DNA of 64,000 nucleotides from Streptomyces actinomycinicus (GTDB taxonomy: Bacteria; Actinomycetota; Actinomycetes; Streptomycetales; Streptomycetaceae), in the NCBI RefSeq assembly GCF_016741775.1, contig NZ_JAERRK010000004.1, forward strand, positions 186,001-250,000, written 5' to 3'. This document shows, piece after piece, positions 45,367 through 54,363 of the stretch (position 1 is its first letter; each line of letters opens with the position of its first letter). The notes beneath the pieces are model-generated. The model worked only from the letters and a program-made list of their open reading frames with translations, made no database searches and was not told where the DNA came from. The position numbers and the translations under genes were made by a program.

Positions 45367-45560
45367 ATCGCGGCGTGCCTCGGGTCGGGGCGTGCCTCGG
45401 GTCGAGGCGTCCCTCGGGTCGGGGGCCTCCCTTGGACCGGGGGCCTCCCTTGGACCGGGGGCCTCCCTAGGACCGGGGGCCTCCCTCGGACCGGGGGCCT
45501 CCCTCGGATCGGGGGCCTCCCTCGGATCGGGGCGTGCCCCGGATCGGGGCGCCTCGAATC
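45367..45560. repeat. 18-bp tandem repeat array (about 10 units)
   Basis: Six near-perfect 18-bp units GGGGGCCTCCCTTGGACC start at 45421, 45439, 45457, 45475, 45493 and 45511, flanked by about four degenerate units. It fills the gap 45243-45616 between lanM and the kinase gene, which has no gene. The array can fold into repeated hairpins and may double as the terminator of both convergent genes. The 18-bp period keeps any reading frame, but no plausible gene covers it. Confidence 0.9.
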
Positions 45561-45616
45561 GGGGGGCGCCCCCGCTCTTCGTCGGCCTTCGCCGGCCTTC
45601 GCTTCGCGCGCTGTCC

Positions 45617-47398
45617 TCAGCCGTCGTTCGGCATGACCTTCCGTACCTTGCCCTTGGGATCCGCCTCCAGGTATCCGGTCTCGCTGTAGGCGTTGCTGAG
45701 GTACACGGACATGCCCGCGGGGTCGCCGAAGACCGGGTCCGGCGTGTTCAGCACCAGGTACCGGGTGGTCACGTGGTCGACGTTGAGCTTCTTCTCGGCC
45801 TCGCTCAGCAGCGCCGGTACCGCGTTCCAGTCGAACCCGTCCAGGCTGACGGGTGATTCGGTGCTCGGCAGCTTCCCGCTGATGATGCCCTTCTCCACGC
45901 CCTGGCCGACGCGGTAGGTGTACGTGTCGTACTTGGTGTCGCTGCCGTCGACCATCATCTCGGCGATGGCGTACTGCGGATACACCGTGAGGCTGCCGAA
46001 ACGGTCCCGGCCGGACTCCTTCTTCAGGGCCGCCACGGCGGTACGGACCCCGGCCGGGGTGAGCAGGTCTCCCTTGCCCGTCCCGCCCTTGTCGGCCTCC
46101 CCGGTGTCCGTCTCCCCGGTGTCCGTCTGCTCCTTGCCCGCGGGTGCGGCGGAGTGAGCCGTCGCGTCGTGCGACGGTGAACGGCTGGAGGTGCCGGCGG
46201 ACTTCGGGCGCCCGGAGGAGCTGGAGACCTCCGCGTCGCCTTCGGGCCACAGCGTCCCTATGAGCGCGCCGGCGAGAGCCACCCCGGCGATGGGCAGGCC
46301 CACCAGCACCCGGCGCCGGCGCGGACCGGGCCGCACGGGCACGGGCGCGGTCATGGCCGGGGGACGCGCGTCCTCGGGCCCCGCCGGCATGGTGTGCGCG
46401 GGACGGGCGTCGTACGGTCCCGTGGGCATCGCGGGCGGCGGACCGAAGCCCGGAGCCGTCGCGCCGAGGGCCGGCCCCGGTGCGGCGGAGCCGGGAGCCG
46501 GTGCGGCGGGCGGGGGCTGGAGCGGGTAGGAGGTGGGGGTGGTCCCGGCCGCCTGGGCCGCCGTGTCGAGCATCCGCTCGAGTTCCGTCGCACCGGGTCG
46601 TGCCGCGGGGTCACGGACGAGGAGCCGCTGCAGCACGTCGGTCAGTGCGCCCGCCCGGACCGGTGGCGGGATCTCTTCGCTCAGAACGGCGGCGAGCGTC
46701 GCCAGGGTCGTGCCCCGGCGCAGCGGGTGACGGCCCTCCACGGCGGCGTAGAGCATCATGCCGAGCGACCACAGGTCCGAGGCAGGGCCGCCGTCCTGAC
46801 CCGAGACCCGTTCCGGAGCCATGTAATCGGCGGTGCCGATGATCGACCCGGTGGCGGTGAGGGCGGTCGACTCGCGGATCGCCGCGATGCCGAAGTCCGT
46901 GAGCACCGGACGTCCGTCCGGGCGCAGCAGTACGTTGGCCGGTTTCACGTCACGGTGCTGGATGCCGACCTCGTGCGCCGCACGCAGCGCGGCCAGCACC
47001 TCCCGGCCGATCAGCGCGGCTTCCGGCGGATCCATGGGCCCACGGGCGAGCCGGTCGGCCAGGGAGCCCCCGGTGACGAGTTCCATGACGAGCCAGGGGT
47101 AGGTGCCGGGGCCGCCGTCCACGATGTGGTGGATGGTCACCACGTTGGGGTGGTCCACCCGGGCCAGGGCGCGGGCCTCCCGCAGGACGCGCTCGCGGAG
47201 CATCCGCGCGGCTTCCGGGTCGTACTCGGCGAGGTCCGGATCGGGCGGCCGGACCTCCTTGACGGCCACGTTCCGGTGCAACACCAGATCCCGGGCCAGC
47301 CACACCATGCCCATACCGCCACCGCCGAGCCGTTTCTCCAGCTCGAACCGCCCGTCGACAACTCGTCTGCCGCTGTTGTCGCTGCCCGCTTCGCTCAT
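45617..47398 (-). CDS. Membrane Ser/Thr protein kinase (PknB type)
   Basis: 593 residues. The kinase domain (about 18-280) is complete: Gly loop RLGGGGMGMV (23-32), ATP-binding Lys K47 (VAVKEV), HRDVKPANV (148-156), DFG (168-170) and APE (194-196). A Pro/Ala-rich juxtamembrane linker leads to one transmembrane helix (about 363-383, LVGLPIAGVALAGALIGTLW). The extracellular part (about 385-593) starts with a Ser/Thr/Asp-rich spacer and ends in a domain with no PASTA repeats. The sensor domain is unrecognised. The ATG at 47398 has no clear ribosome site. Confidence 0.93.
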   Translation of the reverse strand: MSEAGSDNSGRRVVDGRFELEKRLGGGGMGMVWLARDLVLHRNVAVKEVRPPDPDLAEYDPEAARMLRERVLREARALARVDHPNVVTIHHIVDGGPGTYPWLVMELVTGGSLADRLARGPMDPPEAALIGREVLAALRAAHEVGIQHRDVKPANVLLRPDGRPVLTDFGIAAIRESTALTATGSIIGTADYMAPERVSGQDGGPASDLWSLGMMLYAAVEGRHPLRRGTTLATLAAVLSEEIPPPVRAGALTDVLQRLLVRDPAARPGATELERMLDTAAQAAGTTPTSYPLQPPPAAPAPGSAAPGPALGATAPGFGPPPAMPTGPYDARPAHTMPAGPEDARPPAMTAPVPVRPGPRRRRVLVGLPIAGVALAGALIGTLWPEGDAEVSSSSGRPKSAGTSSRSPSHDATAHSAAPAGKEQTDTGETDTGEADKGGTGKGDLLTPAGVRTAVAALKKESGRDRFGSLTVYPQYAIAEMMVDGSDTKYDTYTYRVGQGVEKGIISGKLPSTESPVSLDGFDWNAVPALLSEAEKKLNVDHVTTRYLVLNTPDPVFGDPAGMSVYLSNAYSETGYLEADPKGKVRKVMPNDG

Positions 47399-47637
47399 GC
47401 GGGGGAGCTTAGTTGCCCCTGCCGACAGCGAGCGCACGGCCTGGGCGCCGGACGGCCCCGGAAGTCGAGGCCCCTTCCGCACGCGAGTCGGGGGACGTGC
47501 GCGCGTCGATCGGAAACACCCGTTGCATCCTCTATGTTCGGGTATCTCCCCTCCCCCGTCTCCTCGCCCCTTTCCTCCCTTCGCCTCTCGCCCCTTCTCA
47601 CCCTTTCTCGCCCCTTCGCTGCCCAGGAGGTCCGGTC

Positions 47638-48477
47638 ATGACCACTTCTCCGCCGCCAGGACGGGCCGCCGGAGACGGCCACTACGGCGAGGACCTGTTC
47701 GAACCGGAACGCCCCGGGGAAGCGGGGCGGATCGACGCCGCCGCACTGGTCTACGACCCCGTGACCACCCGCCGTCTGCGGGCTATCGGCGCCGGGCCGG
47801 GCAGCCGCTGCCTGGAGGTGGGCGCCGGGACCGGGACCGTGGCACGCTGGCTGCTGGAAGAGGCGGGCGTCGACGAGGTGGTCGCCCTGGACCGGGACAC
47901 CAGCGGCCTGGAACCCCTCGCGGGCCGGCGCCTGCGCGTGCTCACCGCCGACCTCACCGACGAGTCACTGCGGCCCGGCGGCTTCGACCTCGTCCATGCG
48001 AGGTTCGTCCTCATGCACCTCCCCCAGCGCCGCCGGCTCATCACCCGGCTCGCCGGGTGGCTGAATCCCGGAGGGTGGCTGGTGCTGGGCGACGCCCTGG
48101 AGGTGCCGAACCCGCTGGACGCCTCCTCCGCGTACCGGCGGACCATGGACGCCATGTGGCAGGCGCTGCGGTCCACGATCGGCACCGACACCTCCTCGGT
48201 CCCGGCGTACCCGCACTTCCTGCGGGAGGAAGGCCTGCACGACGTGGGTGCGGAACTCTTCGCGCCACCGCTCGTCGCGGGCAGCCCCCTGGTCCGGTTC
48301 TGGTCCGAGACGTGGAGCCGGATGCGCCCCGCCCTGGAGGAAACCGGTCTGGTGGACGCGGCAGCCGTCGACGAAGCACTCGACTACCTGGCCTCGCCCC
48401 GATTGGCGGAGCTGGGGCCCGGAATGGTGACGGCCTGGGGGCAGCGGCCTCGGGGCGAGGGCGAGACGGGCCGCTGA
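47638..48477 (+). CDS. Class I SAM-dependent methyltransferase
   Basis: 279 residues. Motif I is CLEVGAGTGTVARWL (about 58-72), the acidic residue of motif II is in VVALDRDTSG, and GFDLVHARFVLMHLPQRRRLITRLAGWLNPGGWLVLGD covers motifs III-IV. It resembles small-molecule/UbiE-type methyltransferases. The ATG at 47638 has a strong AGGAGG 8 bases upstream. The leader (about 47546-47620) is almost entirely pyrimidine on the plus strand. Convergent with the LysR gene 7 bases away. The substrate is unknown. Confidence 0.88.
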   Translation: MTTSPPPGRAAGDGHYGEDLFEPERPGEAGRIDAAALVYDPVTTRRLRAIGAGPGSRCLEVGAGTGTVARWLLEEAGVDEVVALDRDTSGLEPLAGRRLRVLTADLTDESLRPGGFDLVHARFVLMHLPQRRRLITRLAGWLNPGGWLVLGDALEVPNPLDASSAYRRTMDAMWQALRSTIGTDTSSVPAYPHFLREEGLHDVGAELFAPPLVAGSPLVRFWSETWSRMRPALEETGLVDAAAVDEALDYLASPRLAELGPGMVTAWGQRPRGEGETGR

Positions 48478-48484
48478 CCGGCTT

Positions 48485-49528
48485 TCAGGGGCCGCCGTTC
48501 ACCTGCGGGCGCCTGGCCTCCGGCATGCCGTGGTGCCGCCGGGGAACCGGCAGCGCGTGCGCTTGCCCGCCCGCGCCGGGCAGGGCCGGGGTTCCGGGTG
48601 GGCGCGCTCGTTCCAGCCACCTCCGGTAGACCGGCGCCTCATGGGCCACCGCCCAGTAGGCCTGCTCCAACTCCGGGTAGGCACCGTCCAGTTCGCTTTC
48701 CGTGCGGGCCGCGAGCAGCAGGCGTACTCCTATCGGGTCGCCCTGCAGAGGGCGGATCGCGAGGTCGGGGCGGGGGTGGGCGGTGGGCTGGCTGACCGTG
48801 ACCACCTCGCCGGTGGCGGCCAGTGAGTAAGCGGTGAGGTAGTCGCCGTGCAGCATCTCGGAGTCGAGGCCGGCGGCCCGCAGCACCCGGCACAGTGCGT
48901 CCCACTCGCCGTCGACCGTGGCGTCGACCATCCAGCGGTCCCCGGCGAGGTCGGCCAGGCTCACCTCCGTCCGTGCCGCCGCCGGATGGTCCGCGGCGAG
49001 CGTGACGAACTGCGGTTCGCGCGCGACGAGCACGCGCAGGCACAGGCCCGCGGGAATGCGCAGCGGGCAGCCCTCCACCTCGTGCACGAACGCCATGTCC
49101 AGCCGTCCCGCGGCGACCATGGCCAGCAGGGCGTTGGCGGACACGTTCATCTGCAGCGTCGGTTCGATCCGCGGCACGCGCGTCCTCAGCAGCCGCAGCC
49201 AGCCCGGGATGGCCCGGCTCGCGGTGGCGCCGATGCGGAGGTGGAAGCCACCGGCGGCCCGGGCGGCCGCCGCCCTGGTCTCGGTGACGATCGCGGCGAA
49301 CTCCGCCACCAGCGGCCTGGCCCGGCTCAGCACCGCCAGCCCCAGCGGAGTGGGCCGGCAGCCGGTCCGGTCGCGCAGGAAGAGCTGAGCACCGAGGGCG
49401 CGTTCGATGCGCCGCAGCTGAGTGCTCAACGAGGGCTGCGCCAGGCCGAGTCGGCGTGCCGCTTTGTGCAGGCTGCCGGTGTCGGCGATGGCGCAGAGAA
49501 CGCGCAGATGCCTCACCTCGAGCTCCAT
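48485..49528 (-). CDS. LysR-family regulator of the divergent snapalysin gene
   Basis: 347 residues. HTH at about 5-63 ([42 protein letters not shown]), then a periplasmic-binding-like effector domain and a Pro/Arg-rich tail. It is divergent from snpA exactly as in S. lividans and S. coelicolor, where the LysR protein (SnpR/MprR) activates the protease gene. The ATG at 49528 lacks a Shine-Dalgarno sequence. The family role and context make the regulatory assignment strong. Confidence 0.88.
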   Translation of the reverse strand: MELEVRHLRVLCAIADTGSLHKAARRLGLAQPSLSTQLRRIERALGAQLFLRDRTGCRPTPLGLAVLSRARPLVAEFAAIVTETRAAAARAAGGFHLRIGATASRAIPGWLRLLRTRVPRIEPTLQMNVSANALLAMVAAGRLDMAFVHEVEGCPLRIPAGLCLRVLVAREPQFVTLAADHPAAARTEVSLADLAGDRWMVDATVDGEWDALCRVLRAAGLDSEMLHGDYLTAYSLAATGEVVTVSQPTAHPRPDLAIRPLQGDPIGVRLLLAARTESELDGAYPELEQAYWAVAHEAPVYRRWLERARPPGTPALPGAGGQAHALPVPRRHHGMPEARRPQVNGGP

Positions 49529-49567
49529 GGGGGGAGCGTAAGGCGGTGCCGCATGCCGCACCAGCTG

Positions 49568-49583
49568 TTCAAGTTCCAACGAA
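49568..49583. promoter_or_regulatory. Candidate LysR site upstream of snapalysin
   Basis: TTCAAGTTCCAACGAA contains a TTC...GAA dyad, about 130 bases before snpA and 40 bases before the LysR start, the usual location for a LysR recognition site. Confidence 0.35.
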
Positions 49584-49710
49584 TGTGGAGGAGTTGGCCG
49601 CCGATAGCTTCGCGTTATCCCCAGTTGCCATCATCCCCGGTCCCGTTGGTCTCCCCGAGACTCACTGGCAACCGATCGTTCAACCCCACAGAACGAGTAG
49701 GAGCCCCCAC

Positions 49711-50409
49711 ATGGTGTCGTTCCGTACCCGCAACGGATCGAAGAACTCCCGGAGACTCGCGGCCCTGGCGCTCGGCCTCGGCCTGGCCTCCGCCGCGCTG
49801 GGCACCGCGAGCCCCGCGAGCGCCGAGAACACCGCAGCAGTACCCTCCCCCGCCACCGCCGCCGGCTACGTGGGCACGGCCGAGAACGCCGGGAACAAGG
49901 CGTTCTTCGACGCCGTCCTGAAGTCGGTCGCCGAGCGGCAGGCCGCCCAGCCCTCCCTGAAGGTGGTGACCGTCTACTACAACGCCTCCCAGGCCCCGAG
50001 CTTCCGCTCCCAGATATCCAGCGCCGCGTCCATCTGGAACAGCTCCGTGTCGAACGTCAAGCTCCAGGCGACCACGGGCAGCGCCGACTTCGCGTACTAC
50101 GAGGGCAACGACCCGCGCGGATCGTACGCCTCCACCAACGGCCACGGCAGCGGCTACATCTTCCTGGACTACGCGCAGAACCGGCAGTACGACTCGATAC
50201 GGGTCGCCGCCCACGAGACCGGCCACGTGCTGGGGCTGCCCGACCACTACAGCGGCCCGTGCAGCGAGCTGATGTCGGGGGGCGGTCCCGGCCCGTCCTG
50301 CACCAACCGGTACCCGAACGCCACCGAACGCTCCCGGGTCAACCAGCTCTGGGTCAACGGCCTCGCCAAGGCCGTCGCGCAGCTGAACAGGGCGGGCTCT
50401 ACCCGCTGA
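49711..50409 (+). CDS. snpA: Snapalysin, secreted small neutral metalloprotease (M7)
   Basis: A 232-residue preproprotein. Signal peptide 1-38 (ASA), propeptide to about 83, and a mature protease of about 145 residues beginning near [10 protein letters not shown]. The zinc site is [12 protein letters not shown]168, H172 and D178 as ligands with E169 as general base, the Asp third ligand being diagnostic of snapalysins. Two Cys (PCSELMS and SCTNRY) form the single disulfide. It degrades proteins such as casein outside the cell. Ribosome site GGAG before the ATG; a strong terminator follows. Confidence 0.95.
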   Translation: MVSFRTRNGSKNSRRLAALALGLGLASAALGTASPASAENTAAVPSPATAAGYVGTAENAGNKAFFDAVLKSVAERQAAQPSLKVVTVYYNASQAPSFRSQISSAASIWNSSVSNVKLQATTGSADFAYYEGNDPRGSYASTNGHGSGYIFLDYAQNRQYDSIRVAAHETGHVLGLPDHYSGPCSELMSGGGPGPSCTNRYPNATERSRVNQLWVNGLAKAVAQLNRAGSTR

Positions 50410-50455
50410 CCGAGCCGGGCCGGCCCCCCACGCCGGCCTGACCCGCCCACGACGA

Positions 50456-50492
50456 CGGTACGGACCGCGGCGCCGATCCGCGGTCCGTACCG
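50456..50492 (+). terminator. Strong hairpin terminator after snpA
   Basis: A perfect 15-bp stem, CGGTACGGACCGCGG (50456-50470) with CCGCGGTCCGTACCG (50478-50492), loop 7. Confidence 0.8.
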
Positions 50493-50580
50493 CTGTCGGG
50501 CACGACGGTGAACCCTCGTCCCGGGCCGAGGCTCTGAGCCTCCTCAAGTCGCTTGGCACCGGCAGGACCCGGCAGCCACG

Positions 50581-50925
50581 ATGATCCACATGAGGGGATT
50601 CTCAGGGCTGAACAAGAAACTCGACTACGTGCTGGTCATCCGGGACTCGGAGCTGACGACGGCGTCCCTGCGCCGGGCCCTGGCCGAGGCTCCGCCGGAA
50701 GAGCGCGCGGGACTGGAGCGTGCCGCCGCGCTCGTCGAGTCCACGGCCGCCGCCAGCGACGTCCAGCTGCGCGCCCATTGGGTCCGTTCCCGGCTGGCCG
50801 CCGTCGGCTTCACCGGAGACATCGCCTCCGTGGCGGCGGTGCGGGCCCTGCGTCAGGCGGAGCCCCGGCTGAGTCTCCTGGCGGCGGTCCAGCTGCAGAA
50901 GGACGCCGTGGCCGACACGCGGTGA
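50581..50925 (+). CDS. Small hypothetical protein
   Basis: 114 residues, charged and helical (ASLRRALAEAPPEERAGLER and DVQLRAHWVRSRLAAVGF), no signal peptide, no membrane helix, no recognised domain. Codon-position GC looks coding. The ATG at 50581 or 50590 may start it; neither has an ideal ribosome site (AGGA is 14 bases upstream of the first). Probably cytoplasmic. Confidence 0.6.
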   Translation: MIHMRGFSGLNKKLDYVLVIRDSELTTASLRRALAEAPPEERAGLERAAALVESTAAASDVQLRAHWVRSRLAAVGFTGDIASVAAVRALRQAEPRLSLLAAVQLQKDAVADTR

Positions 50926-51108
50926 CCGCCGGACCCGAGAGGGCCGCGCAGGGGGCTCGCACGTTCCGCGTCAACGGTCCGCGTGCGAGGCGCGCCGTCG
51001 GGGGAATCTCCCCGCGCCGGGGACGCCGGCACGCTTGCCGTGTGCCAGGCTGCCGTCGAACGCCCCGGTTCGGTGTCCGGGCCCGGTTCAGCGCAGGAGG
51101 CAGCGACC

Positions 51109-51849
51109 TTGACGGCCCACGAAGACCCCCTCGGCTGGGAGACCTCCGCGGCTGCCGACGCCTACCGGGGCCGTGACATGCGGCTGGCCGAGCAGCTGAT
51201 CTTCCCGGCGGTGCTGGAACGGCTCGGCGGCGGCTCCGGCCCCAGGCGGCTGGCGCTGGACGTCGGATGCGGCACGGGCGCGGTCGCGGCGCGGCTCGTG
51301 GGTACCGGGCAGTGGACGGTCCAGGCTCTCGACCCGTCGGCGGACATGCTCGGCATCGCCCGCGCCGACCGCCCCCACCCTCGCATCGCCTACCGGCAGT
51401 TCGACGGCCGCTCCCTGGACTGGCTCGCCGACGGCAGCGTCGATGCCGCCGTGTGCTGCCTGGTGTACTGCACCGACCCCGACGACGGCCGGCTGGCCGG
51501 CCTCACCGCCGAGATCCGCCGCGTCCTGCGCCCCGGCGCCCCGTACCTCCTCGCCGACCTCAACCCGGCGGCGACCGGTGTCGCCTTCTCCACCTTGCGG
51601 CACGGCGAGCCCGGAGTCGTGTACTCCGACGGCGACACCGTGGCCACGATGCTGCGCCTGCGTGACGGCAGCATGATGGCCGGCGCGACCCACTACCGTT
51701 CCCTCGACCGGTACCGGTCCTTCCTGACCGACGCCGGCTTCCCCTCCCCCGCCGTGGACCTGCCCACCCTTCCTGCCGAGGGACCCCCGGGAGAGGCGCC
51801 CGCGGAGTGCCGGATCGCGCCCTACATGGTCCTGACGACCCACGCGTGA
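51109..51849 (+). CDS. Class I SAM-dependent methyltransferase (TTG start)
   Basis: 246 residues. Motif I is LALDVGCGTGAVAARL (about 47-62), then ALDPSADMLGIAR, VDAAVCCLVYCTDP and IRRVLRPGAPYLLADLNP, a UbiE/Methyltransf_11 layout. The TTG at 51109 is preferred because AGGAGG ends 9 bases upstream; a GTG at 51073 without such a site would add 12 residues. No partner gene is nearby, and the substrate is unknown. Confidence 0.85.
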   Translation: MTAHEDPLGWETSAAADAYRGRDMRLAEQLIFPAVLERLGGGSGPRRLALDVGCGTGAVAARLVGTGQWTVQALDPSADMLGIARADRPHPRIAYRQFDGRSLDWLADGSVDAAVCCLVYCTDPDDGRLAGLTAEIRRVLRPGAPYLLADLNPAATGVAFSTLRHGEPGVVYSDGDTVATMLRLRDGSMMAGATHYRSLDRYRSFLTDAGFPSPAVDLPTLPAEGPPGEAPAECRIAPYMVLTTHA

Positions 51850-52066
51850 CGCGGCCGCCCCCGGCTTCGCCGGCGCCGCGCGGAACCAGTTCGTCCTGCC
51901 CGGCTGAAGTGGGGGTGTGACCGAGGTACGCGCCGAAGGGGCACCGGGATGCTCTTGATCCAGGCTGCCTGAGCCGTGAGGGAACCAGCTGGTGGCGCCC
52001 TTCACGGGAGCGGGCCGGTGTACCCCAGAATCCTGCTGCTTCAGTGAAGATCCGGCTGGACCTCGG

Positions 52067-52360
52067 TCAGTCGATGCCTTCGACGATGCGGAAGTCGCGC
52101 TCGACGCCGTCGGAGAGGGCGACCAGCGCCTCCTGGTAGGCCGCACTCTCGTGCGCCGCGACGGCCCGCTCGAAGCTGTCGAACTCGATCAGGACGGTGC
52201 GCTCGGCGATTCCGGCGTCATGCGCCACGACCCGACCGCCACGGGCAAGAACCCGACCGCCTCCGGCCCTGACGGCCGGACCGGCCAGCTTGTTGTAAGC
52301 AGCCAGCTTCTCAGGGTCTGAAATGGTGCGGTAGACGCTGACCCAGTAGCCCTTGGGCAT
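52067..52360 (-). CDS. DUF1330-family small protein
   Basis: 97 residues, the family length. KGYWVSVYRTISDPEKLAAYNKLA and VLARGGRVVAHDAGIAERTVLIEFDSFERAVAAHES match DUF1330, a dimeric ferredoxin-like fold of unknown function. Ribosome site GGAGGTTCC precedes the ATG. This is an intact relative of the frameshifted copy at 29590, though sequence identity between them is modest. Confidence 0.88.
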   Translation of the reverse strand: MPKGYWVSVYRTISDPEKLAAYNKLAGPAVRAGGGRVLARGGRVVAHDAGIAERTVLIEFDSFERAVAAHESAAYQEALVALSDGVERDFRIVEGID

Positions 52361-52466
52361 GGAACCTCCAGTGTCGGGGTGAGTGCATCCGGCTTACGGC
52401 TTGGTCTCGGACGAGTGGCGGCGGCCGTCCTTGTTGGTCTGCTGACCACCGCGAGTCGCCTTCGTG

Positions 52467-53062
52467 TCAGCCGAGCCGGGGAAGGCGGACGGCGCGCGCG
52501 ATTCCCGCGGCGCCGCCCAGGCGGATCAGGGTGCCGGACGCGCTGCGTCGTGCGTTGGCGATGATCGTGGACGGATGGCCGAGGTGATCGCCCATGTCGA
52601 CCGCGATGCCGGTGACGCCCTGATCCGCGAGATACGCGGCCAGACATGCGGTGCTGTTGGCGTTGGCGACATCCTCGGGGACGCCGATCGACGGGGCGAA
52701 CATCCGGGCCGCCGCCCGACCGTCCGCATCGGGGATCGAGTAGGCGTAGCAGCCCAGCAGTCCGTAGCGGTCACAGGCATGGCGCAGTGCCGTGAAGTCC
52801 GGACGGAGTCCGGCCAGCACGGTGCGCGATCGCACGGGCAACAGGACCGTGGCCGGCCGGGTGAGGCCACGCAGGCGCCGTCGGGAAGGGCTTCGCTCAT
52901 CAGGCCGAGGGGGGTCGCGATCGCCCGGAGTTCGGGTTCCCCGGCGTCCCGCGGGCTGATCGGGCCCGGGTCGAAAGTAGCCGTCAGGTCGTCGTGTTCT
53001 CGCTGCGCCCTGCCGCCCTGGCCCTGCCGCCGGCACGCGTCGACGATCGTCACCTCGGGCAT
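52467..53062 (-). pseudogene. PhzF-like isomerase gene, shortened and frameshifted
   Basis: The ATG at 53062 starts PEVTIVDACRRQGQGG, a PhzF-family beginning. About 80 residues normally following (including the substrate-pocket GHGT region) are missing, and the frame runs to about 52870. There it shifts by one base: the next frame continues with LTRPATVLLPVRSRTVLAGL and ARMFAPSIGVPEDVANANSTACLAAYL, the normal PhzF C-terminal half, to the stop at 52467. Total coding length is about 196 codons against about 280 for the family. It overlaps the nadC end by 13 bases, so it was once co-translated with it. Confidence 0.72.
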
Positions 53063-53943
53063 GGCGCCGCGTCCATCGTGATCAGCATCGTCAGGTCGAG
53101 CGCGGGCGCGCTGTGCGTCAGGGCGCCGATCGAGACGAGGTCGACGCCGGCATCGGCAATGGCGCGAACCCGGTCCAGGGTGACGTTGCCGGATGCCTCC
53201 AGGAGAATCTCCGAACCGCCGGAACGGCCGGCCGTCATTCGCATCACTTCTTGGATGTCGGCCACCTCCATGTTGTCGAGCATGAGCCAGCCAGCTCCCG
53301 CTTCCATGGCTTCGCGGGCCTGAGCGACGGTCTGCACTTCGACGTCGATCGGTACGCTCGTCCCGGAATCGGCCATTCCCTTCCGGACCGCATTGATCGC
53401 CGCGGTCACCCCGCCCGCCGCGGTGATGTGGTTCTCCTTCAGCAGGACCATCGCCGCCAGGGTGAGCCGGTGGTTGCTGCCGCCGCCCGCGGTGACGGCG
53501 TACTTGTCCAGCGCCCGCAGCCCCGGGGCGGTCTTGCGGGTGTCCAGGATCCGCGCCCGGGTTCCGGCCACGGCTTGGACGAAGCCGTCGGTGACAGTGG
53601 CGATGCCGCACAGGCGCTGCAGGAAGTTCAGCGCCGTGCGCTCGGCGGTGATCAGGCTGCGAGCCGATCCGGTCAGCCGCACCAGGACGTCCCCGGCCTG
53701 CACCCGCTCGCCGTCCGCGACCAGAGTCTCGACCTCGACCTCCGGGTCGGCCTGGGCGAAGACTTCGTGGACCACGGGGATTCCTGCGGCGACACCGGGC
53801 TGGCGGGTGCTGATCTCGGCGGTGGCGATCAGATCGGCCGGGACGCTCCACAAGGTGGTGATGTCGTCGGCGGCCCTGTCCTCCGCCAAGGCGGCGGCCA
53901 CACTGGCCCGCGCTGCCGCCGCGGGGAAATCGGCGATCTTCAT
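53050..53943 (-). CDS. nadC: Quinolinate phosphoribosyltransferase (nicotinate-nucleotide pyrophosphorylase)
   Basis: 297 residues, a normal NadC length. Conserved segments: AALAEDRAADDITT, FLQRLCGIATVTDGFV, ARILDTRKTAPGLRALDKYAVTAGGGSNHR, VEVQTVAQAREAMEAGAGWLMLDNM and EASGNVTLDRV, covering the quinolinate and PRPP sites. It makes nicotinate mononucleotide from quinolinate. The ATG at 53943 has AGGAAC upstream. It stands between an lpdA remnant and a broken phzF, without nadA or nadB, so it may be a second, pathway-specific copy. Confidence 0.93.
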   Translation of the reverse strand: MKIADFPAAAARASVAAALAEDRAADDITTLWSVPADLIATAEISTRQPGVAAGIPVVHEVFAQADPEVEVETLVADGERVQAGDVLVRLTGSARSLITAERTALNFLQRLCGIATVTDGFVQAVAGTRARILDTRKTAPGLRALDKYAVTAGGGSNHRLTLAAMVLLKENHITAAGGVTAAINAVRKGMADSGTSVPIDVEVQTVAQAREAMEAGAGWLMLDNMEVADIQEVMRMTAGRSGGSEILLEASGNVTLDRVRAIADAGVDLVSIGALTHSAPALDLTMLITMDAAPCPR

Positions 53944-53971
53944 GGGTGGTTCCTCAGCTCTCAGAGATTGG

Positions 53972-54232
53972 TCAACGGACCGACGAGGCCGTGGACGGCT
54001 TCCTGACGGCTTCCCAGAGCGTCGGCCGGGCATGGATGTTCCTGGCGATCTCGTGTGCTGTGAGGCACGCGCCGCCCCAGTACTTGGCCTCGACCACCGC
54101 AGTGCGCAGCCGCGGCTGTGTCGCGCGGATGGCCGCGGTACAGCTGCCAGGTCCGGCACCGAGGACGACGACGTCATAGCGGGTAGCGGCGGCAACGATC
54201 CCGACGCCGGCGTGGGAAAAGGATTCGTCCAC
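53972..54232 (-). pseudogene. Dihydrolipoamide dehydrogenase remnant with internal deletion
   Basis: 86 codons. Residues 16-55 ([20 protein letters not shown] onward, then [11 protein letters not shown]) are the N-terminal FAD-binding segment of LpdA. Residues 56-76 ([19 protein letters not shown]) match the extreme C-terminus of the same enzyme, where HARPTLxEA carries the catalytic His. The roughly 380 residues between, including the redox-active cysteine pair, are gone, in frame. The FAD motif glycine is also altered (GPGSC). Non-functional as an enzyme. It lies 28 bases upstream of nadC. Confidence 0.75.
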
Positions 54233-54327
54233 GACGTGTTGCTCCGTTCAACAGGACCGGATCGATGGTTCGGCCCAGTGAAACCTCCGCGATCCGGTCC
54301 ACGCCAATAGCCCCGCGAGGCCACCCC

Positions 54328-54343
54328 ATAGGCTCGGACCTAT
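54328..54343. promoter_or_regulatory. LysR-type palindrome in front of the TTA-containing regulator
   Basis: ATAGG-CTCGGA-CCTAT is a perfect 5+5 dyad with a 6-base centre, 20 bases upstream of the LysR ATG and facing the lpdA/nadC remnants. Confidence 0.6.
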
Positions 54344-54363
54344 AGCGAGAGCAAGGAGCGGAC

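Noticed and set aside
45367..45560. Repeat-containing coding region (ASLGPG-type repeats)
   Set aside because: No ribosome site or flanking domain; openness follows from the 18-bp period.
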